Assembly: GCA_965602635.1 (NCBI GenBank)
Contig: CBFCZU010000019.1
Location: 1-29,605 of the forward strand
Direction: 5' to 3'
Source: CBFCZU01 sp965602635
GTDB lineage: Bacteria; Planctomycetota; Phycisphaerae; SM23-33
DNA: 29,605 bases
Under the pieces are notes generated by a model that saw nothing but the letters and a program-made list of their open reading frames with translations, had not been told where the DNA came from and ran no database searches. Shown here piece after piece: positions 15,340 to 22,773 of this stretch. Both the position numbers and the translations under genes were made by a program. Within the stretch, counting starts at the first letter, position 1. Every line of letters starts with the position of its first letter.

Positions 15340-15627
15340 ATGGTTACCGTGACGGTGTGCGTCGGCAGCTCATGCCACCTCAGGGGAGCGCGCCAGGTCA
15401 TCGCACGCTTCAACGAGCTGCTTACCAGGCACGGCCTTCAGGACAAGGTGGTGTTGAAGGGCTCCTTCTGCATGGAGCGCTGCGGCGAGGGGGTCAATTG
15501 GCAGATTGACGATGAGCCGCTCACCAGCGCGAACGACCAGGACGCGGTCGAGACGTTCGGCAAGAAGGTGCTGGAGCCCATGGGCGCGAAGCCGGCGGAT
15601 GAGCCGGGCGGGAGGAACCGCCCATGA
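15340..15627 (+). CDS. Small thioredoxin-like [2Fe-2S] ferredoxin (NuoE C-domain type)
   Basis: The protein is 95 residues and consists almost only of a thioredoxin-like [2Fe-2S] domain. Cys7 and Cys12 (VCVGSSC) and Cys44 and Cys48 (FCMERC) match the Cx4C...Cx3C pattern of NuoE-type clusters. Such stand-alone domains occur in hydrogenase and NADH-oxidoreductase operons, where they may serve as a soluble electron carrier or an extra subunit. AAGGAG lies 8 bp before the ATG. Its last codons overlap the PAS gene start by 4 bp (ATGA), so translation of the two is probably coupled. Confidence 0.82.
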   Translation: MVTVTVCVGSSCHLRGARQVIARFNELLTRHGLQDKVVLKGSFCMERCGEGVNWQIDDEPLTSANDQDAVETFGKKVLEPMGAKPADEPGGRNRP

Positions 15628-16139
15628 ACAGACCCGGCGGCGAAGTGTCCCCGGTGCACGTCAGCGCGATCCTGGAGCACACGCCCAACGGCGTTCTTCT
15701 GGTGGACGGCGACACGCGGATTCGTTACGTGAATCCCGCCTTCCGCGGCATGTTCCACTGCACCGGCGAGGAGCTTCTTGGCCGGCTCGCGGCCGAGGTC
15801 GTGCATTCGGATTGTTTCACCAGGGCCATCGCCGCCGGCAGGAACCTGATGGTGAAGGAGACCATACCCGAGCACGACGTGAGCTTCCGCGTGGGGCTGT
15901 TTCCAATCGAGGGCGAGGGCCTCTACTGCGGGATATTCATTGACATCTCCGAGGAGGAGAACGCGAGAAACCAGCTTCGCGACCTCAAGGCACAGACCCT
16001 GGAGCGGGCGCAGGAGGTGATTTCGCGGCAGATGCAGACGGCGCAGGAGATCGCCAGGCTCCTGGGCGAGACGACCGCCGAGACCAAGGTGCTCCTGGTG
16101 AAGCTGATGTCACTTTTGCGAGAAGAGGCAGAGCAGTGA
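15624..16139 (+). CDS. PAS-domain sensor protein with helical tail, no kinase domain
   Basis: The protein is 171 residues. Residues about 10-110 are a PAS domain (ILEHTPNGVLLVDGDTRIRY, then VNPAFRGMF and YCGIFIDISEEE). Residues about 112-171 are a long amphipathic helix pair (LKAQTLERAQEVISRQMQTA) like a dimerisation segment, but there is no phospho-accepting His box and no ATPase domain. It therefore cannot be a complete histidine kinase. It is translationally coupled on both sides: ATGA overlap with the [2Fe-2S] gene and GTGA overlap with the PP2C gene. The likely role is a redox or ligand sensor that acts on the phosphatase. Cysteines in the PAS domain (FHCTGEE, HSDCFTR, LYCGIF) might ligate a cofactor; this is speculative. 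Confidence 0.82.
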   Translation: MNRPGGEVSPVHVSAILEHTPNGVLLVDGDTRIRYVNPAFRGMFHCTGEELLGRLAAEVVHSDCFTRAIAAGRNLMVKETIPEHDVSFRVGLFPIEGEGLYCGIFIDISEEENARNQLRDLKAQTLERAQEVISRQMQTAQEIARLLGETTAETKVLLVKLMSLLREEAEQ

Positions 16140-17287
16140 GGCTTTATTACGAGTGGGGCACACGGCAGCTGCGCAGGCGCAGCGAAGAGTTGTGCGGCGA
16201 CAGCGTCGCGATCTCGCGCCACTCCGATTCGGTGACCATGGCGCTTTCCGACGGCCTGGGAAGCGGCGTGAAGGCGAACATCCTGGCCACCCTGACCACG
16301 CGCATCGCCATGCACCTGCTGGAGAACGATCTGCCCCTCAGCGAGGTGGTGGAGACGCTGGGCAAGACGCTGCCCGTCTGCGAGGTGCGCAAGATCGCCT
16401 ACAGCACGTTCGCCATCGCCCAGTTCTTCCGCGACGGCCGGGCGCGCGTGGTGGAGTTCGACACGCCGCCGACCATCCTGCTCCGCGGCCGCAAGCTGCT
16501 GCCCACCGCCTTTAGCGAGCGTGACGTGGGCGGCAAGACCATCCGCGAGTCGGTGCTCGAGCTGCAATTGGGCGACTGGATCGTGTTCGTCTCGGACGGG
16601 GTCCTGAACGCCGGGATCGGCGGGCTGTACCCGCTCGGCTGGGGCTGGGAGCAGGCGGCGCGGTACCTGGAGAGTCACACCCACCCGGAGCTGTCGGCCC
16701 AGGACGTGGCCGAGAAGATGGCGGCGACGGTGGCCGAGCTGTACGCCGACGCACCCGGCGACGACGTGACCGTGGTGGTCATCAAGGCGCGGAAGAAGCT
16801 CGTGGCTACCGTGCTCGCGGGCCCACCGGCGGAGGCGGCCGCCGACGAGGGCATCTTCGCCCGGTTCGTGGAGCGCCGGGGGCTGCACGTCGTGTGCGGC
16901 GGAACGACCGCCAAAATGGTCTCGCGACACCTGGGCCAGCCGCTGGAAGTGGACCTGAGCACCATGGCCCCCGACGTCCCGGCACTGGCGAGAATGAAGC
17001 ACATCGACCTCGTCACAGAGGGCATCCTGACGCTGACCAAGGCGCACGAACTGCTCCGCTCCGGCGCCAGGAAGGAGACGGTCAGGTTCCGGACGGACGG
17101 GGCGGCGGCACTGGTGCGTCTGCTCCTGAATGTGGACCACGTACACTTCATGGTGGGAATGGCCCTGAACCCCGTGCACCAGAGCCCAAAGCTGCCGGTG
17201 CAGCTGGGCATGAAGCTGTCGGTGGTGCGCGAGATCGCGGAAGAACTGAAGAAGCGCGGAACCGAGGTCAGTATCGAGTCGGCATAA
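16136..17287 (+). CDS. SpoIIE-type PP2C serine/threonine phosphatase with conserved C-terminal domain
   Basis: The protein is 383 residues and starts at a GTG that overlaps the PAS gene by 4 bp. Residues about 1-220 are a PP2C/SpoIIE phosphatase: SDGLGSG with Asp39 and Gly40 as the first metal site, FVSDGVLNAG as the second and APGDDVTVVVIK as the third. Residues about 230-383 are a separate domain (GLHVVCGGTTAKMVSRHLG, HIDLVTEGILTLTKAHELL) with no assigned function. I recall the same architecture beside [FeFe]-hydrogenase NuoE/NuoF genes in clostridia. No anti-sigma factor, anti-anti-sigma factor or sigma factor is encoded nearby, so the substrate is unknown; it could be one of the redox proteins in this cluster. 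The NuoE-like ATG follows the stop codon directly. Confidence 0.85.
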   Translation: MRLYYEWGTRQLRRRSEELCGDSVAISRHSDSVTMALSDGLGSGVKANILATLTTRIAMHLLENDLPLSEVVETLGKTLPVCEVRKIAYSTFAIAQFFRDGRARVVEFDTPPTILLRGRKLLPTAFSERDVGGKTIRESVLELQLGDWIVFVSDGVLNAGIGGLYPLGWGWEQAARYLESHTHPELSAQDVAEKMAATVAELYADAPGDDVTVVVIKARKKLVATVLAGPPAEAAADEGIFARFVERRGLHVVCGGTTAKMVSRHLGQPLEVDLSTMAPDVPALARMKHIDLVTEGILTLTKAHELLRSGARKETVRFRTDGAAALVRLLLNVDHVHFMVGMALNPVHQSPKLPVQLGMKLSVVREIAEELKKRGTEVSIESA

Positions 17288-17791
17288 ATGACAGCGGAAG
17301 AGAAAGTCATTGAGGAAATCGTTCGCCGCTACGACTGCGAGGCGGGCATGCTCATCCCGATGATGCAGGACCTCCAGGCCGAGTGCGGCTACCTGCCCGC
17401 CGACCAGCTCCGCAGGCTGGCCAGGCGGCTGGACGTGCCCATGACCCGCCTCTACGCCCTGGCGACGTTCTACGCCTCTTTCCGGCTTGCTCCGAAGGGG
17501 CTGCACGAGGTGACGCTGTGCGTCGGGACCGTCTGCCACCTGAAGGGAGCGGGCAAGATCTCGGAGATGATCTGCAAGGAATTCCAGGTGGAGGCGGGAG
17601 GGACGACCCCCGACGGGCTGTTTTCCTTCCTGCCGGTGAACTGCGTGGGAGCTTGCGCCGTCGCGCCGGTGATGATCGTGGACGGTGCGTACCACAACGG
17701 CATAACGACTGAATCGGCGATGGAGGTTCTCCGCGGGCTCCCCTCGGAGGCCGCGGCCGCTGAAAGTGAGGCCAAGAGTGACGGCGGTTAG
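17288..17791 (+). CDS. nuoE: NuoE/HydC-like [2Fe-2S] subunit of an NADH-oxidoreductase module
   Basis: The protein is 167 residues, the normal length for the family. An N-terminal helical part (AECGYLPADQLRRLARRLDV, then YALATFYASFRL) precedes a thioredoxin-like [2Fe-2S] domain with Cys78, Cys83, Cys119 and Cys123 (CVGTVC, CVGAC). In complex I, NAD-reducing hydrogenases and bifurcating HydABC this subunit pairs with the NuoF-type flavoprotein. The ATG abuts the phosphatase stop codon. The 3' end overlaps the NuoF-like gene by 26 bp. Confidence 0.92.
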   Translation: MTAEEKVIEEIVRRYDCEAGMLIPMMQDLQAECGYLPADQLRRLARRLDVPMTRLYALATFYASFRLAPKGLHEVTLCVGTVCHLKGAGKISEMICKEFQVEAGGTTPDGLFSFLPVNCVGACAVAPVMIVDGAYHNGITTESAMEVLRGLPSEAAAAESEAKSDGG

Positions 17792-19646
17792 CGGAAGAAC
17801 CCTTGCCAGCCCGGCAGATCTCTTGCGAGAGCGGGAGAAGTTGTGCCGGCGGCGCAGCCCCGAGGCCAGGTGCGTGCGCGTCTGCATCGGCCCCGGCTGC
17901 GCGGCAAAGGGCTCGGGAAAGCTCCATGAACTTTTCCGGGAGGCCGTCAAGCAGACCGGTGCGGACGTCCAGGTTGAGGCCAAGAGCGTGGGCTGTCACG
18001 GGCTGTGCGAATGTGGGCCCATTGTGATCGTGCAGCCGGGGGACATCTTCTACCAGCGGGTGGAGGAGCCCGACGTCGCCGAGATATTCCGCGAAACGGT
18101 CATCGGCGGGCGGATTGTCGAGCGGCTGCTTTACGAGGACCCAGCCACGGGCGCCAAGCTGACGACCGCCGCGGAAATCCCCTTCTACAGTGCGCAGCAG
18201 CGCATCGCCCTGGCCCACAACGGGGAGATCGACCCGAAGAGCATCGAGGACTACATCGCGGTCGGCGGGTACGCTGCCCTGGCCAAGGCCCTGACCGCGA
18301 TGACGCCGGACGAGGTGCTCTCGGAGATCGAGCGTTCGGGGCTCCGAGGCCGCGGGGGAGGAGGCTTTCCGACAGGACGGAAGTGGCGTTCCTGCCGCGA
18401 CGCCCCCGGCCAGCCGAAGTACGTAATCTGCAACGGCGACGAAGGCGACCCCGGCGCGTTCATGGACCGTGCCATCATGGAAGGCAACCCCCACGCCATA
18501 CTCGAGGGGATGACCGTCGGGGCATATGCCATCGGCTCAGAGCAGGGCTATACCTACGTGCGGAACGAATATCCCCTCTCGGTCGTCCGTTTGCGCGAGG
18601 CGATCGAGCAGGCCCGGCGGGCGGGACTGCTCGGCCAGGACATCCTGGGCAGCGGCTTCTCGTTCGACGTGCGGATCAACCGCGGCGGCGGGGCGTTCGT
18701 CTGCGGCGAGTCCACGGCGCTGATGGCCTCCCTCGAGGGCAGGCCCGGCGAGCCACGGGCCAAGTACGTCCACACCGTCGAGAGCGGGCTCTGGGGCAAG
18801 CCCACCAACCTCAACAATGCCGAGACCTGGGCAAACGTCCCGGCGATCATCAACCAGGGCGCCCAATGGTTCGCCTCCATCGGCACGGAAGGGTCGAAGG
18901 GAACCAAGGTCTTCAGCCTGGTGGGCGAGGTGGTCAACACCGGCTTGGTGGAAGTGCCGATGGGCATGAGCCTGCGCCGGATCATTGAGGAGATCGGCGG
19001 GGGCGTCAAGAACGACAAGGCGTTCAAGGCCGTGCAGACCGGGGGGCCCTCTGGCGGATGCATCCCCGCAGAGCACCTCGACGCAAAGGTGGACTTCGAC
19101 GAGCTGACCAGGCTGGGCTCCATGATGGGCTCCGGCGGCATGATCGTCATGAACGAAGACACCTGCATGGTCAACGTCGCCAAGTACTTCCTGAACTTCC
19201 TCAAGGACGAGTCCTGCGGCAAGTGCACGCCCTGCCGGGAGGGGCTCGCCCAGATGCTTCACATCCTTGAGCGCATCACCCACGGCGAGGGGCGCCCGGG
19301 CGACGTGGAGAGCCTCAAGAGCCTTGCGGGGCTGCTGGAGGGCACCGCACTGTGCGCCCTGGGCAAGACGGCCGCCAACCCGGTGCTCTCCACGATCCGC
19401 TACTTCCCGGAAGAATACGACGCCCACATCCGGGAGCAGCGCTGCCCGGCCAAGGAGTGCAAGGGACTCTTCCGCTACAGGATTGATCCTGAGGCCTGCA
19501 AGGCCTGCGGCATCTGCCGGAAGGAATGCCCGGTGGATGCCATCTCCGGCGAGAAGAATGTTCCCTACGTGATCGACCAGGAGAAGTGCACACTGTGCGG
19601 AACGTGCCTGGACAAATGCCCGTTCTCTGCGGTTATCAAGGTCTGA
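17766..19646 (+). CDS. nuoF: NuoF/HydB-like NADH- and FMN-binding subunit with extra Fe-S domains
   Basis: The protein is 626 residues, longer than complex I NuoF (about 420-450). Residues about 36-85 are an N-terminal [2Fe-2S] thioredoxin-like domain (Cys40, 45, 77 and 81). The core has the FMN/NADH motifs RGRGGGGFPTGRKW and CNGDEGDPGAFMDR, then the [4Fe-4S] site CGKCTPCREG with a later Cys in LCALGKTAANP. The tail has two more [4Fe-4S] sites (CKACGICRKECP, CTLCGTCLDKCP). This extended form is typical of HydB in bifurcating [FeFe]-hydrogenases and of related bifurcating complexes, where the C-terminal clusters are tied to ferredoxin. The GTG start at 17766 lies inside the NuoE gene; a GTG at 17778 is an alternative and no ribosome-binding site decides between them. 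Confidence 0.92.
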   Translation: MRPRVTAVSGRTLASPADLLREREKLCRRRSPEARCVRVCIGPGCAAKGSGKLHELFREAVKQTGADVQVEAKSVGCHGLCECGPIVIVQPGDIFYQRVEEPDVAEIFRETVIGGRIVERLLYEDPATGAKLTTAAEIPFYSAQQRIALAHNGEIDPKSIEDYIAVGGYAALAKALTAMTPDEVLSEIERSGLRGRGGGGFPTGRKWRSCRDAPGQPKYVICNGDEGDPGAFMDRAIMEGNPHAILEGMTVGAYAIGSEQGYTYVRNEYPLSVVRLREAIEQARRAGLLGQDILGSGFSFDVRINRGGGAFVCGESTALMASLEGRPGEPRAKYVHTVESGLWGKPTNLNNAETWANVPAIINQGAQWFASIGTEGSKGTKVFSLVGEVVNTGLVEVPMGMSLRRIIEEIGGGVKNDKAFKAVQTGGPSGGCIPAEHLDAKVDFDELTRLGSMMGSGGMIVMNEDTCMVNVAKYFLNFLKDESCGKCTPCREGLAQMLHILERITHGEGRPGDVESLKSLAGLLEGTALCALGKTAANPVLSTIRYFPEEYDAHIREQRCPAKECKGLFRYRIDPEACKACGICRKECPVDAISGEKNVPYVIDQEKCTLCGTCLDKCPFSAVIKV

Positions 19647-19659
19647 TGGAGGTCGGCCC

Positions 19660-20454
19660 GTGCCGACGGTGACGATTGACAACATCGCGGTTGAGGTGGA
19701 AACTGGGGCGACTATTCTCGACGCTGCCAGGGAAGCCGGTATATGGATCCCGACCTTGTGCTACCACCCCGCCGTTTCCAGTTCGGCGATGTGCCGTGTG
19801 TGCATGGTGGAGCTGGACCGCGGCGACTGGAAGCAACTGGTGACGGCGTGCAACTACCCCGTCCGCCGCGACATTGTGGTGAGCGTGTCGAGCCCCAATG
19901 CCGTGGCGGCGCGGCGGGGCGTGATGGAGCTGCTGCTTGCGCGGGCCCCGGACAGCGAGCAGCTCAGGGCCTTCGCCAGGCGCATGGGCGTGGACGGCAC
20001 GCCACACCCGACCGTCACCCAGAGCCAGCGCGACTGCATCCTCTGCGGGCTGTGCACCGCCGTCTGCGAGGAGGTCATCGGGCACGCGGCCATCGGCTTT
20101 GCCGGGCGCGGCACCGACCGGGCCGTCAGCGCACCCTTCCGCCAGCCGGCCGAGGACTGCATCGCCTGCGGGGCCTGCGCGGTCGTCTGCCCCGTGGGGA
20201 CGATTCAGGTGAGGATCCACGAGGATACGGGCGAGGTGGAGATCTCGCCCTTCAAGACCCGAGCCAAGCTGCTGGCGTGCGAGCGCTGCGGGGCGCGCCT
20301 GGTGAGTGTGCCGGTGGCCGAAGAGATTTTCAGCAAGGGCGAGATAGACTGGGAGAAGCTTCGCGAGCACGCTCGGCTGTGCCCGCAGTGCAGGCGCAAA
20401 GCCACGGCCGCGGCTCTGGGCCTCCCAGACAAGAGACAGCGCGAAGGTGAATGA
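19660..20454 (+). CDS. HoxU/NuoG-N-like ferredoxin subunit without hydrogenase domain
   Basis: The protein is 264 residues from a GTG start with GGAGG 7 bp upstream. Residues about 1-75 are a plant-type [2Fe-2S] domain (CYHPAVSSSAMCRVC with a later Cys in VTACNYP). Two [4Fe-4S] sites follow (CILCGLCTAVCEE and CIACGACAVVCP, about residues 127-175). Between them the segment LLLARAPDSEQLRAFARRMG lacks the His/Cys3 ligands that NuoG and HoxU carry there. The C-terminal part ends in a CERC...CPQC pair, possibly a zinc ribbon or a fifth redox site. In HydABC the equivalent part of HydA is fused to the H-cluster domain; here that is absent, so the subunit probably docks onto a separate catalytic partner. 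Confidence 0.85.
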   Translation: MPTVTIDNIAVEVETGATILDAAREAGIWIPTLCYHPAVSSSAMCRVCMVELDRGDWKQLVTACNYPVRRDIVVSVSSPNAVAARRGVMELLLARAPDSEQLRAFARRMGVDGTPHPTVTQSQRDCILCGLCTAVCEEVIGHAAIGFAGRGTDRAVSAPFRQPAEDCIACGACAVVCPVGTIQVRIHEDTGEVEISPFKTRAKLLACERCGARLVSVPVAEEIFSKGEIDWEKLREHARLCPQCRRKATAAALGLPDKRQREGE

Positions 20455-20466
20455 CATCTGATCAGT

Positions 20467-20515
20467 GGCCGGGCCTTGAACCTGCCGCGGCGGGTTGCCG
20501 TCGGCTGCCCCGGCC
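20467..20515 (+). promoter_or_regulatory. Possible structured leader before acsB
   Basis: GGCCGGG (20467-20473) can pair with CCCGGCC (20509-20515). Enclosed between them is the near-palindrome 20479-20496 (AACCTGC/GCGGGTT with one G-U pair and a CGCG loop). The structure ends 16 nt before the acsB ribosome-binding site, in one of the few sizeable gaps of the right-hand gene run. High GC makes chance pairing possible. Confidence 0.3.
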
Positions 20516-20544
20516 GGGCTGGACGTGGACTAAGGAGCTGCGTT

Positions 20545-22761
20545 GTGTCGAAGATTATTGCTACCGCCGCCATACGAGGCGCCCACAGGATGGTGGAACG
20601 GGCCGAAGGGGACCTGGCGAAGGCAATCGAGGAAAAGGGCAAGGACGCCAAAGTCGCCTACCCCAACACCGCCTACTATCTGCCCATCATGTATCTGTTC
20701 CTGGGCCAGAAGGTCGAGACCCTCGGCGACCTGACCGAGTCGCTCCAGGAGGCCCGAAAGCTCCTCGGACAGATTCCCGCCGACGAGCTGTGGCTGCCGT
20801 ACCTGGGCGAGACGCTGGACTCGGGCGTGGCGACCCTGATAGCCGAGGAGACGATAGAGGTCCTGAAGTTCGTCACCGGCCCGAACCCCGCGAACGGAAT
20901 CTGGCTGAGTTTCACCGATGACAGCATCCTGCGAACACAGGGGATCAAGCTCGTTGACGGGCGGATGCCCGGCTTCGCCGCGATCGTCGGCTCGACGCCC
21001 ACCAACGAACAGGCCGTGCAGCTCGTCCGCGCACTTCAGGAGCGGAGCATCCTGGTGTTCATGGCCAGCCACACCAACGGCCGGGCCGTCGCCGAGCAGC
21101 TAGCCGAGGAAGGCATCGATATGAGCTGGGACACCTTCCTCGTCCCCTACGGCAAAGAGACCACCGCCGCCGTCCACGCGCTCAACTTCGCCGCCAGGTC
21201 CGCCATGACCTTCGGCGGCATCGAGCCGAAAGGGATGAAAGAGGCCCGCGACATCCTGCTCTACAACAAGAACCGGGTGTACGCCTTCGTCCTGGCGCTC
21301 GGCGCCGACGACGCCGTGCCCGAAGACCAGGTCATCACCGACGAGAAATACGCCACCGCCGCCGGGGCCATCAACTTTGGGTTCCCCGTCATCTCGGACG
21401 TGAACCTCCCCGAAATCCTGCCGACTGGGATCTGCACCTACGAGCACGTGGTGGCCAATGTCAGCCTGGACGCCATCGTCAACAGGGCCGTGGAGGTCAG
21501 AGGCCTGACCATCAAGATCGAGCAAATCCCCATACCCGTGCTGTTCGGGGCCGGCTTCGAGGGCGAGCGGGTCAGGAAAGAGGACATGCACGTCCAGTTC
21601 GGGGGTAAGTACACCGACGCCTTCGAGCTGCTCCGCATGAAACCGGTCGATGAGGTCACCGACGGGAAGATCGAGGTCATCGGCCCCGAGATCGAGGACA
21701 TGAAAGAGGGGGAGGCCTACCCGTTGAGCATTGTCGTGGACGTGGCGGGCAGGAATTTCCAGGAGGACTTCGAATCGGTCCTGGAGCGGCGGATGCACGA
21801 GTACGTCTCCTGCGCCAACGGCCTCTTCCACATGGGCCAGCGCGCGATCATCTGGGTGAGGATCAGCAAGGACGCTCACAAGAAGGGCTTCAGGATCGAG
21901 CACTTCGGCGAAATCCTGGTGGCCAAGCTCCACAACGACTTCTCGACCATCGTTGACCGGGTGCAGGTGCGGATCTACACCGACCCCGCGAAGGTCAAGG
22001 AGCTGCTCGAAGAGGCCAGGCCCGTTTACCGGGCGAGGGACGACCGCATCGGAGGCATGACCGACGAGGACGTGGAGGACTACTACTCCTGCACCCTGTG
22101 CCAGTCCTACGCCCCGGACCACGTCTGCATCGTGACGCCGCAGCGGCTCGGATTGTGCGGGGCCTACACGTGGCTCGACTGCAAGGCGTCGCACCAGATC
22201 AACGCCCACGGGCCCAACGAGCCGGTCACCAAGGGCGAGTGCCTCGACCCGACGCTGGGGCAGTGGCGGAACATCAATGACTACATCGCCGCCAAGTCGA
22301 ACGGGAACCTCGTCAAGTTCAGCGCCTACTCGATGCTGGTTGACCCGATGACCTCCTGCGGGTGTTTCGAGTGCATCGTGGCGATCATGCCCGAGGCCAA
22401 CGGGGTCATTATCGTGGACCGCGACCACCAGGGCATGGCGCCAATCGGGATGAAGTTCTCGACGCTTGCCGGGCAGATCGGCGGGGGCATTCAGACGCCC
22501 GGGTTTGTCGGCATCGGCAAGCTGTACATCACCAGCCCCAAGTTCATCTCCGCCGAGGGCGGCATCGAGCGCGTCGTCTGGATGCCCAAGGCGCTCAAGG
22601 AAGAGCTCAGCGATCGCATCAAAGCGCGGCTGGAGGATATTGGAAAGCCCGAGCTCTTCGATAAAATCGCCACAGAGGAGGATGCCGAAGAGCCCGAGGC
22701 ACTGGTGGAGTTCCTTCAGAAAGTCGAGCATCCGGCCTTTACTATGCCGGCAATGATTTGA
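20545..22761 (+). CDS. acsB: Acetyl-CoA synthase (CODH/ACS alpha subunit)
   Basis: The protein is 738 residues and condenses CO, a methyl group from the corrinoid protein and CoA to acetyl-CoA at the Ni-Ni-[4Fe-4S] A-cluster. I start at the GTG at 20545 (VSKIIATAAIRGAHRMV) because AAGGAG lies 7 bp upstream and the family starts there; the ATG at 20476 adds an unrelated Arg-rich stretch. The A-cluster ligands are Cys516, 519, 528 and 538 and the Cys605-Gly-Cys607 tripeptide in TSCGCFEC. All are shifted by exactly 10 from the numbers I recall for the Moorella enzyme (506, 509, 518, 528, 595, 597). The N-terminal CODH-contacting domain is present, so this is the full-length bacterial type and not the short archaeal type. 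Confidence 0.97.
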   Translation: MSKIIATAAIRGAHRMVERAEGDLAKAIEEKGKDAKVAYPNTAYYLPIMYLFLGQKVETLGDLTESLQEARKLLGQIPADELWLPYLGETLDSGVATLIAEETIEVLKFVTGPNPANGIWLSFTDDSILRTQGIKLVDGRMPGFAAIVGSTPTNEQAVQLVRALQERSILVFMASHTNGRAVAEQLAEEGIDMSWDTFLVPYGKETTAAVHALNFAARSAMTFGGIEPKGMKEARDILLYNKNRVYAFVLALGADDAVPEDQVITDEKYATAAGAINFGFPVISDVNLPEILPTGICTYEHVVANVSLDAIVNRAVEVRGLTIKIEQIPIPVLFGAGFEGERVRKEDMHVQFGGKYTDAFELLRMKPVDEVTDGKIEVIGPEIEDMKEGEAYPLSIVVDVAGRNFQEDFESVLERRMHEYVSCANGLFHMGQRAIIWVRISKDAHKKGFRIEHFGEILVAKLHNDFSTIVDRVQVRIYTDPAKVKELLEEARPVYRARDDRIGGMTDEDVEDYYSCTLCQSYAPDHVCIVTPQRLGLCGAYTWLDCKASHQINAHGPNEPVTKGECLDPTLGQWRNINDYIAAKSNGNLVKFSAYSMLVDPMTSCGCFECIVAIMPEANGVIIVDRDHQGMAPIGMKFSTLAGQIGGGIQTPGFVGIGKLYITSPKFISAEGGIERVVWMPKALKEELSDRIKARLEDIGKPELFDKIATEEDAEEPEALVEFLQKVEHPAFTMPAMI

Positions 22762-22773
22762 GGAGACAGTCCC

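Noticed and set aside
15923..17983. 686-codon minus-strand open frame across PAS, PP2C, NuoE and NuoF genes
   Set aside because: It crosses four well-supported plus-strand genes and shows no domain.
17288..20454. A complete electron-bifurcating [FeFe]-hydrogenase
   Set aside because: The HoxU-like subunit ends after its ferredoxin domains and a CPQC tail. None of the H-cluster motifs of HydA occurs in any frame of the run, so no hydrogenase is called.
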